NCBI RefSeq assembly: GCF_001723175.1
Contig: NC_064657.1
Span: 1,054,001-1,118,000, forward strand
Direction: 5' to 3'
DNA length: 64,000 nucleotides
DNA from: Penicillium oxalicum
Lineage: Eukaryota; Ascomycota; Eurotiomycetes; Eurotiales; Aspergillaceae
Made by a program: the position numbers and the translations under genes. How positions within the stretch are numbered: the first letter of the stretch is position 1; the number at the start of each line of letters is the position of its first letter. The notes below the pieces were generated by a model. The model was given only the letters and a program-made list of their open reading frames with translations. It was not told where the DNA came from and made no database searches. Positions 8,719 through 20,360 of this stretch are shown here, piece after piece.

Positions 8719-11684
8719 CGGGAGGGCTCTCCACGCTCATCTTGCTGTTTGTGAGGCTTGGAGACGGTGAATCTCCGCCCGTGGCGTTGTTTGCTTGGGT
8801 CCTGAAGGGGCAAGATTCATGAATTGATTAATGAGGAAGCTTTGGATAAGCTCTTCGGACGACGTGGATCTTATGTAGGACTTTCATGTAAGACTCGGAT
8901 AGATAGGTGCTGCATGGTTTTTCAGGTTTGGTGGGTATTCACTTAACATTCTATATGCACTTCTTATTATGAGTCGGCACCTTGATAGGAATAACAGTTT
9001 CTTGAATTCGGGGCAATTTGGACCTCTATCAACTCTTCACCTTCAAGTTGCACTCAATCGGCGTCCAACTTTGCTGGTCTCGACCTCTGGGTCTCATTAT
9101 ATGTCCTCTCCATCTTCAATCCCTATTCCTAACGTTCCTGCCTTATGTGACATAACCCTATCCCTTTCAAACATTCCAAATAATGTGAGAGCTCGTCGTC
9201 TCGTCAAACGTGTTTTTCTCTTGAATCACGGTAGCGGAATTCAATCCGTCACCATGTCCGAGACTCCGATCAAGACCCCAAGGCTGAGTGCGACCAGACC
9301 GGAAAAACGGGTGTCTTTGAGATCCGATCACTGACCGCCCAGCTGCCTGGGCGGTATCCGAGCCCTCAAATCAGCGATTTGGCCCCCACCTGGTGCTGAA
9401 AATAGCCCATCAAATCGAGTCCCCGCCTGAAAGTGGAGGGATGCGAACTCCGACACGTTTTTCCGCCCGTCTTGATTTCTTGCATTTTCTGCTTGGGTGT
9501 AACGACGTCGCCATCGGGGTTGAGCCGCATCCTCGGGGGAAGCCAGCGTGTAGGGTGTGGTCGAGGGTCACAAAATCTTAATCCCACATGGTCTCCTGCG
9601 CCTGACCTACCATGGTCAACAATTTATGATGGCGTACACCTTAAGTTTGACCTGTGTGACAGGTTGGTACATGTACCAAGTCAATTCGGTACTCATACCA
9701 GCTGAGTGTCAGTGACGACCCCACCCCCTTTACTGGTGACAGTGACAAGTTGAATGGATTGCCCCCGTGTCCGTATGCTTACTTAGTTTTGTAGGACGAG
9801 TCCTCCTGCTGCTATCGCAATTGGAGTCTCTCGCAGTTCACGTAGAATTGATTCTCTCTTATCCTTCACGCGAGTTACGTCAAGTGCACCCAGCGCGTCC
9901 TTGGGACAAGACAGGGTGCCTGGCAAAAACCATAGAATACTGGCTAGAAACCTGAGCTGGATGACCAAGCAGCTCCGCACGACAACTCATGATGACATCC
10001 ATATTGAGGGATATAGGTAGAGTCCCAAGAATGCGCAAATGTGGGATCCATCACTTGTTGGAACGGTCCGACCACGAGACGTTTGCCACGTTACCTTTGA
10101 CATCTCGGGCGGGAGGCCTTGCAGGAAGAGGACTGAGATCCATGTGAGCCCGCGGCACAGGGTAGGAGAACGAGTCATGATGAGTGTGGGGTGACTGCAA
10201 GTCCTGCCTATAATATTCTCAATGGGCCAATGCCGAGACTGCTCTACCGCGCTCGATCGGTGGTCAGGGTCCAAGTGCGGACTCGCCAAGGAGTCTCATC
10301 AGCCGCGTCGCAGTTTTTTCTTTTTCTATCTTTTTTTTTTGGTTTCTTTGCTATTGTGTCCAGCTTGTCACCAAGGAAATGGCTGGAGGGATCCAAAGGG
10401 ACTCTCTTCGTTCCCACATGGGTTGATTCTAACGCCAGTCATACCTCGCTGTATGTGACTGGGTGTCAGTGGCAGCACCGGAGTTAAGTAGCCGTATGAG
10501 CCAGGATTTGTGCACGAGGTCTCACATGAAAAGTTACCCTTTTTGTGCATGCCAAGGCAGCTATGATCAGCTCGTCAGGGACACCCGTTTAGACTCCCCA
10601 CTTGAACTGGCCAATCAGCAGTGACAATATCTGAGGCCCGGAGCTGAGCCCCGCTGAGTCAGACAAGTCTGGCAGTCGCACAGAAGTCGGGAGGCCCTTT
10701 TTGGGTCTTCGTCTGCTCAGTGGAGCCTCTGAGAAGGAGTCTCTAGAAGCCATTTTAGGGCCTACGCTAACCTCGATGAAGCCATCGTTGCCCCCTCACT
10801 AAACCAAATGGAGGTGGTGATCTCCCCTCAATGGTCCGTCGTTGACTCAATCCCCGCTCTCCTTTCCCCCCCCACAGCCTCGTTTGGGTAAGACACCACA
10901 TGATCACAGTTCCTCTTTTGAAGCGCAGCAATTAAAGCAGCCTTAGTCTCGTTGGCCCCTGACCGGATAGGCTAAGCATTCAGGAGTCCAGGAGGCTCGG
11001 CTGGTATCCGTTCACAGTTGAAACTCTGGTCGCTTTGCCCGGTGTGCGGTCGATTCCTATAGGTGGACCAGGTCGAGTTGGGAGTCTGTCATTTGTCGTG
11101 GCCCACGGAGGTGACCTTCTGTCTTTTCTGGAGCTCCACCGGTCAGATCTCACACACAATGGAGCCCCGCTGGCCCCCAATGAGAGGGTGTGCTGCCTTG
11201 TCGTTTTAAATCTTCTCAGTAGTAGCACAGAGCAGTGATGGAGAACCACCCCCCAAGTGAAGAAATGAAGCGTGACGGTAAAAGAAAGACACCGGGCTGG
11301 CCGAGGCTGAGTGGCCATGCGCGGTTTTTTTTTCTCGGTCATCTTCCCCCAGATTTGCGAAGGGTTCCTAAATTTCCGTATTAATTCCCAAGGAGACCTC
11401 GCGCTCGAGCCAAATACTTCGTCTAGCTCCTTTGCCTTGACTGGGATCTCCTTTTGCTTTTTATCCCTCTTCCTTTTTCCCTTTCCTTCCCTTCCTCGTA
11501 TGTTTGCTCCTCGTGGTGGGATCGTTAGTGGATGATCTTGGATAAGAGTTGCCCACCAGCAATAATCACATACCTTCACACGCGCTCTTTCGCCTTTCCG
11601 CATATAGTCCTCAAAGCTATCGAGACATAGCGGGAGACAGAAATCACCCCATGTCGGCCTGAGCAGCATCAACTCGTCATCATC
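8719..11684. other. Long gene-free stretch upstream of the sulfatase
   Basis: About 3 kb with only short or compositionally biased open frames. The longest, 326 codons on the minus strand at 10980-11960, overlaps exon 1 of the sulfatase in antisense and has no domain. T-tracts (for example 10330-10340) and C/T-rich leaders are present, as in fungal promoters. I see no tRNA-like B-box, transposon end or repeat. Confidence 0.55.
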
Positions 11685-14628
11685 ATGCGTCTTCCCAGCT
11701 CCTCGTGGGGCTCCCCCGGCGACTCTGCGATCATGCTCGGAGAATCGCAGCCTCGATCTCGGAGCTACCTGAACTACTTTTGCTGCGTCTTGCCGGCGCG
11801 AGCGTGCGGAGCCGCCTTCACCTGGGAGTCGTCGCGGAAGTTCTGGTACAGCTTGTTGACCGTCTCCATTCTCAGCGCCAAAACCCTCCATATCTACGCT
11901 CATGCCGACTCGATCAAGCTGGGCGACATGATCCTTTGGGGACCGACTTTCTACGTGCAAGACATTCTGTTCTTACTCTTCGCATTTGCCCTCGCCCACA
12001 ATTTCCAGCGAAAATGGCTTCGGTCCCTCACCTCGACTGTGGTTATTCTTGGCTCGTGAGTGAATGTCCCTGCGCCGGAAATCCTGTCCGGATGCTCTCT
12101 CACTCCCGGCGAAAGCAATGCTGACACCATAATAGGTTGGCCCTGTCCACCATGGCCGCGGCCAATATCTCCTTCTTTTTCACCACCGGCGCGGAAATTC
12201 ACTGGCGACAAGCGGGTGGGTTCAACCGGGACCCGGCCTCGATCAACACCCTCATGACCGGCCTGACCGGCCTGGCGATCGTGGACACACTGTTCTTCGT
12301 CGCCGCAGCCTTGATGACCCCGTGGATTTACAATGGAGTAGATGGGATGATCGCAATCTGGGGCGCCACGATCAAGGCCCTAGTACAGCCGGTGGCTCCC
12401 TATGCCAAGGCGGGCCTGCACAAGGTTCTCAGTCGCTCGAGCCGAGGCCGAGATGTCTTTGAGAGACTGAAGCTGTACGAGGCTGTCCCGTTGAGTGATT
12501 ACGATGAAGCCGAAGATAAGACGACTGCGAGTGGAGCTCCGCTCCTGAGCCATCCCACGCAGGCCTTTGACAATCTTCGTCACCAGGGCGCTCACTGGGC
12601 TAGCCAGTTCAATTGGAGGTTGTGGCTTACCCGCGCACTGATCATCGTGCCCGCCGTGTACATTTTCATTGTGCGCCTGTGCCGTCCGTCGATCTCCTCC
12701 TATGGATTCCTCTCACAGACCGTCATCATCACGCCTTTCTCCGGTGTGGACACAGACAATGCACTGGCCAAGGCCTTCCCGGAGCGTGCGTTGCATGGTA
12801 AGACCACCGCTCTGACGGCGGTGCCCGAATTCGACTGGTTGCCCAAGGGCACATTCCCCGGTTTCCGTGACTGGGAAGACCGGTCTCGCTACTCGCACTA
12901 CAACTCCACCGAAGACCCGCTGCACATCTCCAACCTGGACCTAGACATCTTGGCCCCCATCAAGACCGCCCTTGACAGCGGTGATGTGAAGATCAAGCAC
13001 ATCTTCGTCTTCAAGATGGAGAGCACACGCTACGACGTCTTCCCACTGCGAAACAACTCCTACTTGTGGAACCGTCTTCAGAAATCCTACAAGGGTAACA
13101 AATTCCCCCAGGCGGTTCAGGATCGTCTGGTCAACCTGACCCGTACCGCCGAGCGTCTCACGGGACAGCCATCTGGATTCAAACGCAACGAGACGATCAA
13201 GCCCTACGGTGGGATCAACATGCACAACTCGTACACCGGAGGTACCTTTACCTTGAAGAGTATCGAGGCCACCACATGCGGTGTGGAACCGCTGGTCGTC
13301 GACTTCAACCACGAATACGAGCACCACATTTATCAGCCCTGCATGCCGCACATCCTCGACATGCTGAGCACGCTGACCAACGACAGCCACAGCAAGGATT
13401 TCACTCACTGGCCTTGGCGCCCGGCGTTCATGCAGTCCATCACCGACACTTACGACCATCAGGACCGACTGACCCCGGCGCTCGGATTCAAGCCCGAGAA
13501 CATCGTCACGGTGGAGTCAATTGACAAGGAACATGCCAACGACACCTCTTGGACCGCGGAGAAGTTTAACTTTTGGGGATATCCCGACTCCAGCCTTGCC
13601 GGCTACTTCCGCCACGCGATCGAAAAGGCCGAGCAGAATCACGAGCGTCTGTTCTTGACGCATCTGACCGGCATCACTCACCACCCGTGGGACACGCCGG
13701 GTCACCACTATGAGGAGCTGATCGGGCCGCAAAAGAATGTCTTTGGGGGTGGCAATGAAGACCTCAATCGTTACCTCAATACCCAGGGTCTCAACGACCA
13801 CTGGTATGAGACCTTCCTGAACATTCTGGAGGAGACCGGAGTAGCCAACGAGACCCTGGTCGTCATGACGGGAGACCAGTAAGTTATGCCTCGGCCATCA
13901 CGCACAGTTTGAGAAACCCACCCCGCTGACTTGATGCCCTGCAGTGGTATTTCCCTCGTGGAAGATGGTAACGTCACTCCCTACGACAACCCGCTGGAGA
14001 CCAACTTCCACGTGCCCTTGGTCTTTGTACGTGTCTCTTCCTCCCCTTGGCTGCTCCTCCGCAGTCGGACACTAACACAAGTACGCTCTAGGCCAATCCT
14101 CGCCTTCCTGTCCTTCAACTCAACGCTTCAGTCACCTCCATCCAAATTCTTCCCACCATCCTGGATCTCCTCAAGCACTCCGGCTCCCTCGACCAAAAGG
14201 GCAGCCGTGCCGTCAGCGATCTGCTCCCGATGTACGAAGGTCAATCCATCCTCCGACCGATCGTGACCCACAACGACCAGACCCCCTGGTATCAGTTCAC
14301 CGTCATGAATACTGGCGGTTCGCTCGTGGCCATGCGTGCGGCCAATGCCCCCTACCGACTCGTCGTCCCTCTGGTTCCCGAAGTGGAATTCCGCTTCACA
14401 GATCTCAGCCGAGACCCCCAGGAAGTCCATCCGATCAAGGCCTTCGACTTTGAATCCCTCCGCAAAGCCGTGCAGGCCGACCACGGTGACGACACGGCGC
14501 AGTGGGTGCATGATGCGGCTCAGGCAGCTCAGTGGTGGGTGACCGATAACTGGCACCGCTACGAGTTCAACCCGTTGGCACCGAAGAAGCCACACGAGTC
14601 ATGGCCCAGCTCTCACGACGGCCACTGA
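11685..14628 (+). CDS. LTA-synthase-like membrane sulfatase (alkaline-phosphatase superfamily)
   Basis: Four exons (11685-12055, 12136-13878, 13945-14026, 14092-14628) give 910 residues. All introns are GT-AG and restore frame exactly. The N-terminal third is membrane-embedded, with hydrophobic segments around FWYSLLTVSILSA, FYVQDILFLLFAFALA, STVVILGSLALST, LTGLAIVDTLFFVAAA and LIIVPAVYIFIVRL. A large soluble domain of the sulfatase/phosphoglycerol-transferase fold (PF00884) follows, with KMESTRYD as the likely nucleophile region and GDHG as the metal-binding motif. The His codon of GDHG is split by intron 2. The layout resembles bacterial lipoteichoic-acid synthases, and fungal members are known only as sulfatase-domain proteins. 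The substrate is unknown; transfer or hydrolysis of a phospho- or sulfo-ester outside the cytosol is inference. Confidence 0.88.
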
Positions 14629-15822
14629 GATATTTCCTGTCCACCTGCGATCAGTCTGAATTCGAGTGTTTCCCATGTCACCTGGGAGTCCAACTCACTT
14701 TTCAATGATCTTTCTGCTTGACATTTTATTCTTCCCTATCTCTCTCATATACCACCATCACCTTGCTTCTGTACGATTTACCACCTCTTTTAAGATCCTG
14801 TTGGGAAGGTTCTTCATCAGCACGGGCGCACGGCAAACCTTTTTGATTTTCATCCTTATCTTTTTTTTTTGACCACCCCTCCACTTCTCCTTTTGCTTCA
14901 TCATTGTACATACTTACCTCGTCACCTTGCATAGCTTTGGCGTGGCTACTATTGCTTATCAAAATGAATGATTAATCGACTTGGCGTGGTGTGCGCATCA
15001 AAAGTCCTACATAGTCACACACTTGAAGTGGATATCCAATTCGGTCAGGTTCGAGAACTGCTCGACCGCCCCTTACAGAAGGGAATTGTGATCCAACCAC
15101 GCCTTGGATCGCCGATGATCGCTGCAGCATATCCAGTAGCATTTATCCCTCCCTGGGTGACCGACTGGGAAAAAGGGCATCCTTTAGTATCACACTGGGG
15201 ATCATCATCGATCAGTTTCCAATCCCCCAGCCATTCTCTCTCATTCTTTTATCCTATCACGCATCCTCAATTTGAAGGTTCGCCCGGTCTAGTCTGCAGC
15301 CAGCCAATTCACCCGCAAACACTCTCTCTTTCCCAAAAGGGTCCCCGCTGGCGCCATCCCCCTTTCGGCCCAGTTCCACCCATTCAGGCATCCCAATTTC
15401 CAGCCAACCTCCGAATCAGGCATCAATGCAGTGCAAACAGCCTTTCGTCCTTCTTCCTGTGCCGCGCTTCCGGTTTCCGCTTTCCGTCCCCGAGCCGAGA
15501 CCTGCTCCACGCCTGGCTGGTTCTGCTTTTGAGAAACAAAAAAAAAAGAGAGGGTTCACCACTGATGTTGCAAAGTGCCCCCGCTTGGATCCAATCTGAT
15601 TCCTTATCTTGTGACCCTTATCCATAGTCCATATTTTTCTCCCTCCTAGGCCGGCTCGCTACATCTGGACGGTACCACATCCGGCTGACTACGAGTACAG
15701 CCATCGTCTGAGATATCTGGAGCTCCAGTTCTTGCCCTTGACTGCACGCGCAAAGACATGATCCTGTTGGTCCACTGAGCTTGGTATAAATCAGTCTGGC
15801 TCCCTCTTTTCCGGGAAGAGAA
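14629..15822. other. Intergenic, promoter of the MFS transporter
   Basis: 1.2 kb, pyrimidine-rich, with T-tracts (near 14862-14871) and an A8 run near 15540. A 219-codon open frame at 14968-15627 is Ser/Pro-rich by composition and has no domain, so I treat it as non-coding. A TATAAAT at 15785-15791 lies only about 32 bp before the ATG, so either the leader is very short or the element is unused. Confidence 0.5.
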
Positions 15823-17868
15823 ATGGAGTGTACCGGTAAGCGTGCGCAATGGCTTCATAAAGTTCGGTCGTCGGAGACTTTTATCGTCATTGTGGTTTCC
15901 ATTGCGATTTTCACGGTATGTTTCTACGCTGTCTCTATTCGGTCTCTCATTATTTCTGTTCCGTTTGATGGGACGTAATTGAAAAGAAGTCTCCTGGACT
16001 TGCTGGTTCAATGAACATGTTGACTGACCGCCGATCATGACTGCAGGATGTTTTTATTTATGGAATGGTATGTCATGGAACGAACTGAAATAGGTTTGAA
16101 CTGCATTCCCTCTCCAGTGATTCAGGGTGAGGTCATGTCGAGTCCGAGTCGCTGATTTGATTGTCGCAGATTGTGCCCATTGTCCCCATTGCTTTGGTGG
16201 ATCGTGCTGGAGCGAGACCTGAAGATGGTACGCTGCCCTTGTCAATGATCGCGGCTGCATAGGCCGAAGCAGACCACTTTGAACTAACATCATCAACTGG
16301 TGTATTTCAGCACAAAAATGGGTATCGGTCTTACTAGCCGTATACGGTGCTTCCCTTCTCGTCGGGTCGCGTGAGTTGAATCCTCTGAATTCTGCTCTCG
16401 GTGTTTGTCCTTTGGCAAGCAATTATGGGAAAAAAAATCTCAATGCTGATATCTCGATAGCATTATTTGGGTGGTTCGCCGATCACAGTCGGGCACGCCA
16501 ACTCCCGTTCATTGTCGGGCTCGTCGCCCTGGGTGCCTCTACGCTGCTCTTCGTGGTGGGTCGCTCGTTGCCCGCTCTCATCGTTGCAAGAGGATTGCAA
16601 GGATTCTCGGCAGCGGCGGTCTGGGTTGTTGGTCTGGCCATCGTGGCCGACAACGTCCCCGAGGACCGAGTCGCCGAGGCCATGGGCCAAACCACGATTG
16701 CGTTGACCTGGGGTGCACTGCTTGGCCCCACGATTGGGGGGATCATGTTTGAAAAGTTTGGGTATTATGCGACTTTTGCTGTGCCGGCGGGCTTGATCTT
16801 GGTGGATGTGGCGTTGCGGTTTGCCATGTTGGAACGTCCAGGTAGGCCCATGACTCAGAAGAGACCTTTTTGTATCTGCGTGGTGTGAGACATCTTGACA
16901 CTGACCCATATTGTCTGCACAGGCGGATCCAATGATCAAGCCGGAAAGAAAATCACAGACGATGGGAATGAGTCCGCCTGTTACGGGACCTTTTCTTCTC
17001 CGGAGCCAGGGCAGTCAGAATGCGAATCCTCCGACGAGGAGTCGCTCACGGAGCGAAGACCTCTGTTCCGATATTCCAATCCCAGCATCGAAGCGCCTCG
17101 CTTCCACCGGGAAAGACAAGCGACTATCTTCGATCTTCTTACCTCGTCACGTCTCCCTCTTGCTATTCTAGCTGCGGTCATGACATCGATCTTATTCTCG
17201 GCACTCGAAACTGTAAGTTAGCCATATTTCACATTCCACGTTCATGCTTGATCCTCCAGGGCCAGTCGCTTATATTACCTGCACAGACCCTCCCACTCTT
17301 TGTTATGAAAACATTCAACTGGTCCTCCAGCGGGGCCGGCCTCATTTTCGTCGTCGGTGCCCTGCCCAGTGCCGGCGGAGTCTACATTGGCAAGGCCATC
17401 AACCGCACCGGCGCCCGCATCCCCTATATCTTTTGCTTCCTCCTCGCTGCCGTCTGCTGGATCTGCCTGCGCTTCGTCGAGCGCAAGCGGATCTTTGAGA
17501 TTGTCCTGCTCGTCATCCTCCTCTTCCTGCAGGGCTTTTGTATCGCGGCCATTGAAATCACCGCTACAACCGAGGTCTCTCAGGCGGCCAGCAAATTTGA
17601 AGCGCGGTATCCGGGCGCCTTTGGCGACACCAGCCCCGTGGGCCAGAGCTACGGGCTGTTCAATATGGCCTTTGCGGGGGGTCAGTTGATCGGGCCTGTT
17701 CTGGCGGGTGGGATCCGAGTGTCGGCGGGTTGGAAGATGATGACGCTTGTTTTGGGGCTGTTGTGTGTTGTGGCGGCGGTGGTGTTGGGGTCTTTTAGTG
17801 CGCCGGGCGTGACGGAGGGAGGAGAAGAGGAGGAGGAGGAAGAAGAAGGAGATGAAGAAGAGGCGTAG
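15823..17868 (+). CDS. MFS transporter, DHA1/vesicular-amine-transporter type
   Basis: Seven exons (15823-15915, 16047-16067, 16170-16227, 16311-16370, 16461-16841, 16923-17212, 17260-17868) give 503 residues. All junctions are GT-AG and in phase. Exon 2 encodes only seven residues (DVFIYGM) and completes the first-helix signature DVFIYGMIVPIVPIAL. Next come the loop-2 motif GWFADHSRAR, then PALIVARGLQGFSAA and VADNVPEDR, as in drug/H+ antiporter-1 and vesicular amine transporter families. A charged central loop of about 70 residues separates two six-helix halves. The second half begins TSSRLPLAIL and includes GAGLIFVVGALPS. The C-terminus is an acidic tail (about ten Glu). It should sit in the plasma or vacuolar membrane and export or exchange small molecules against protons. 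The substrate is unknown. Confidence 0.9.
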
Positions 17869-18539
17869 ACGCAGGGGGAATTGAGAAGACGTTAATTGAG
17901 GAGGAGAGGATGGAGACGAGGGAGAGGCATGTATAAAAGTAAAGACCGCCCGCTTTTCGGACAGGGTAATACCCTTGTACTATATTTTTTTTTCTCCTAT
18001 CTTGTCTTATTAAAGTGGAAAAAAGGCATTGACAGCATTGAAACTATTTATCGTTTTCGAATATGCAGGTTATCAAGATCGCGGTGAAGGAAGAGGGAGC
18101 AGAGGTCCCACGATAAAATGTCACATAGTTCTCGGTACACGATGTATGAAAATCGAACGTCAGACAACTTTTTCTGCAAAAATCAACTTCAAGATCCAAA
18201 TGCTCCTTTCATTCCTTCCTTCATTTGTACACGCTTCCGATACAAGGCATACATTCTCCTCGTGCGGACGAGTCGGCGCGGATCAGCCCTGCAGATAAGA
18301 GCGGAGAGTCGCTTTCTCGTGCGGGGGAAAGCCCGCAGTGAGGCACAAAAGTCATCACGAGACTTGCGACATTTGACCTTCTCATCAACTCGGTTCTGGA
18401 ATTCATCCCTTGTTTTTTTCTTTCTCACCCTGTCTCTCCAAATCATCTTTGAGCAATCTGATCTCTTGCTTTCTGCCTTGTCTTTTCGTTTTTGATTAGA
18501 TACGAGGAAAAAAGGTCTCCAACATCACCAATTTACACC
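17869..18539. promoter_or_regulatory. URC4 promoter region with four HGATAR sites
   Basis: Contains HGATAR (GATA-factor) cores at 18048-18053 (minus), 18070-18075 (minus), 18111-18116 (plus) and 18293-18298 (plus). About two would be expected by chance in this length. Nitrogen control by an AreA-like factor would fit a pyrimidine-catabolism gene. No other feature is seen. Confidence 0.4.
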
Positions 18540-20184
18540 ATGAGCGACATCGAATACCTCAAGGGTCTCGACGCTGTCCGTGAACGGGCGCACCTTGTTC
18601 TCGGCGCGGCGGAGAAGAATCAATTGCTTCATTTTGACTATGATGCGTCAAAGATGGGCGATGTTGCTGATTATGTCGCTGGGGTGATTTCGGTAGGGTT
18701 CTTGGGCTATTCCTTTCTTTTTTTTTTTTTTTTTTTTGGAATCTCATTTTCATTGTTCGGGAGTGAAAGACAGAAACAGTTATATGATATTTTGTATCAT
18801 AAGGATATTGAAAAATATGGTATGAGAGTCAAAGCACTAACAAAAGGCATCCGACAGCGTGACTTTGGACCCGACAAGTACGACCAGATCCCCCCACACG
18901 GTCGATGGCAGCATTTCGACGTGGGCGGCGTATCCCGCGTATCCAGCTTGATCCAGCGTTGGGAGAGCCAAGGCTGGGATCAGCTTGAAGTGACCCGTCG
19001 TTTGATCGACCTTTTCTTTGTGGCGGTGCTGTTGGACGCTGGAGCTGGCGACGTGTGGAAGTTCCAGGAGCCCGGGGAGTGCGGGCCAGGCGTACGGTAG
19101 GAGTGAGGGGATTGCCGTTGCGGCGTTGTATATGTTCAAAGCGGGGGCTTTTGCGAGCAAAGTTGGTGGAGATGTGGAGGTTGAGTTGGTGGATGGTAAG
19201 TGTTGGGCTACGGCTATTTTGGCGATGATGGTAATCGGTCTCGAAAATTGAATTCATTAAGCCAAGCTAATCATTCCCTGCATCTTCTACAGGCCAAGCC
19301 TTGGTGGCTCTTGATGTCGATACTTTCAAACGACACTTCCAGATCACAGAGGAGAATCCGCTCGTGGGAGCTGCATCTCGAGTCGAACTGCTCCAGCGAG
19401 TGGGCTCGTCACTCATGAAATTGCCCGATTACTTTGGTTCCCAGGGTCGACCGGGCCAGCTTGTCGGTGAGTATCGCTGCATTTATTTTTGGAATTATCT
19501 ACACAAAAAGCTAGACAAACGTTGACATCCTCAGATTACCTGGTTCGACAAGCCGGTCCATCCAAGAGTCTGGACTTCACCATGCTCTGGAAAATCCTCC
19601 AAGAAACTCTCCTCCCCGCTTGGCCCAGCAACCGCACTCGCATCGCAGACATTCCCATCGGAGACGCCTGGCCTCTTCAAGTGCTATCCAATCTCAATGG
19701 CAGCAAGGATACTAGCACCCACAACAATCAAACTCACCACATTGCCCCATTCCACAAGCTCACACAGTGGCTCGCCTACTCCCTCACAGTTCCCTTCATG
19801 CGCGTCCTCGACATGCAGTGGAAAAATCTCGAAAAGGGTACCGGTCTTCCCGAGTATCGCAACGGGGGGCTATTCGTAGACTTGGGAGTTCTCAAGCTGA
19901 AACCACAGGCTTTGGACACCGGTCTGGCGTCTTCACGGGGTAATCTCCCTAGTTTCGAAGCCACCAGCGATGTGATTGTGGAATGGCGCGCGATGACGGT
20001 AGCGCTGCTGGATAAGCTACATGAGTTGATCAGTGCACGATTTGCGGATCAAGGGGTGACGTTGAGCATGCCGCAGATGCTGGAGGCTGGCTCATGGAAA
20101 TCAGGGCGTGAATTAGCGGCCCAGTATCGTCCAGAGAGCAAGTCGAGTCCGATCTTGATTGATGGAGATGGGACTTTGTTCTAG
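18540..20184 (+). pseudogene. URC4: URC4-like uracil catabolism protein (DUF1688), with one-base frameshift
   Basis: Four exons (18540-18692, 18858-19195, 19293-19466, 19535-20184) encode about 437 residues of a DUF1688 protein (URC4/Urg3 family). The family is required in yeasts for using uracil as nitrogen source through the URC pathway; its reaction is not established. Family hallmarks include GRWQHFDVGG, LLDAGAGDVWKFQEPG, GRSEGIAVA, and the ending PILIDGDGTLF. Inside exon 2 the frame shifts at a GGGG run (19074-19077): upstream frame reads to ...FQEPG, and the downstream frame resumes SAGQAYGRSEG after skipping one G. As given, the product would stop at 19100. I mark it as broken, but a sequencing error is at least as likely. 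Intron 1 holds a T20 tract. GATA sites lie upstream, and the neighbour is a convergent aldehyde dehydrogenase. Confidence 0.82.
18718..18737 (+). repeat. T20 homopolymer in intron 1 of the URC4-like gene
   Basis: Twenty consecutive T inside the 165-nt intron 18693-18857. It is a polymorphism- and error-prone tract with no evident function. Confidence 0.8.
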
Positions 20185-20360
20185 ACAGGCGATGTATCTG
20201 ACGGAATGAATCCTCATATGAGCATAAAATATAGTCCTGAGGCTGGCATGATCCTCCAATCTATATTGATGCCATCAAGTTGCACCTGTTCCTACTTGCG
20301 TCAAGGTTCCCTTTTCAAAATTTCTAGCTTCTGAAACTAGCAAGAATAAACCTGACCATC

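Noticed and set aside
10980..11960. Minus-strand frame of 326 codons
   Set aside because: It overlaps sulfatase exon 1 in antisense, has skewed composition and no recognisable domain.
13879..13944. Premature end of the sulfatase at GDQ
   Set aside because: A GTAAGT...CAG intron here converts GDQ-stop into the expected GDHG motif, so the gene continues.
15040..15060. GGTTCGAG as a tRNA B-box
   Set aside because: The rest of the B-box and any cloverleaf are missing. I found no convincing tRNA on either strand.
14968..15627. Plus-strand frame of 219 codons
   Set aside because: Ser/Pro-rich by base composition and without domain. It lies in the promoter of the MFS gene.
19053..19089. 37-nt GT-AG intron as an explanation of the URC4 frame change
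   Set aside because: It would restore frame, but it is shorter than normal fungal introns and would delete WKFQEPG, which looks conserved. A one-base indel is simpler.
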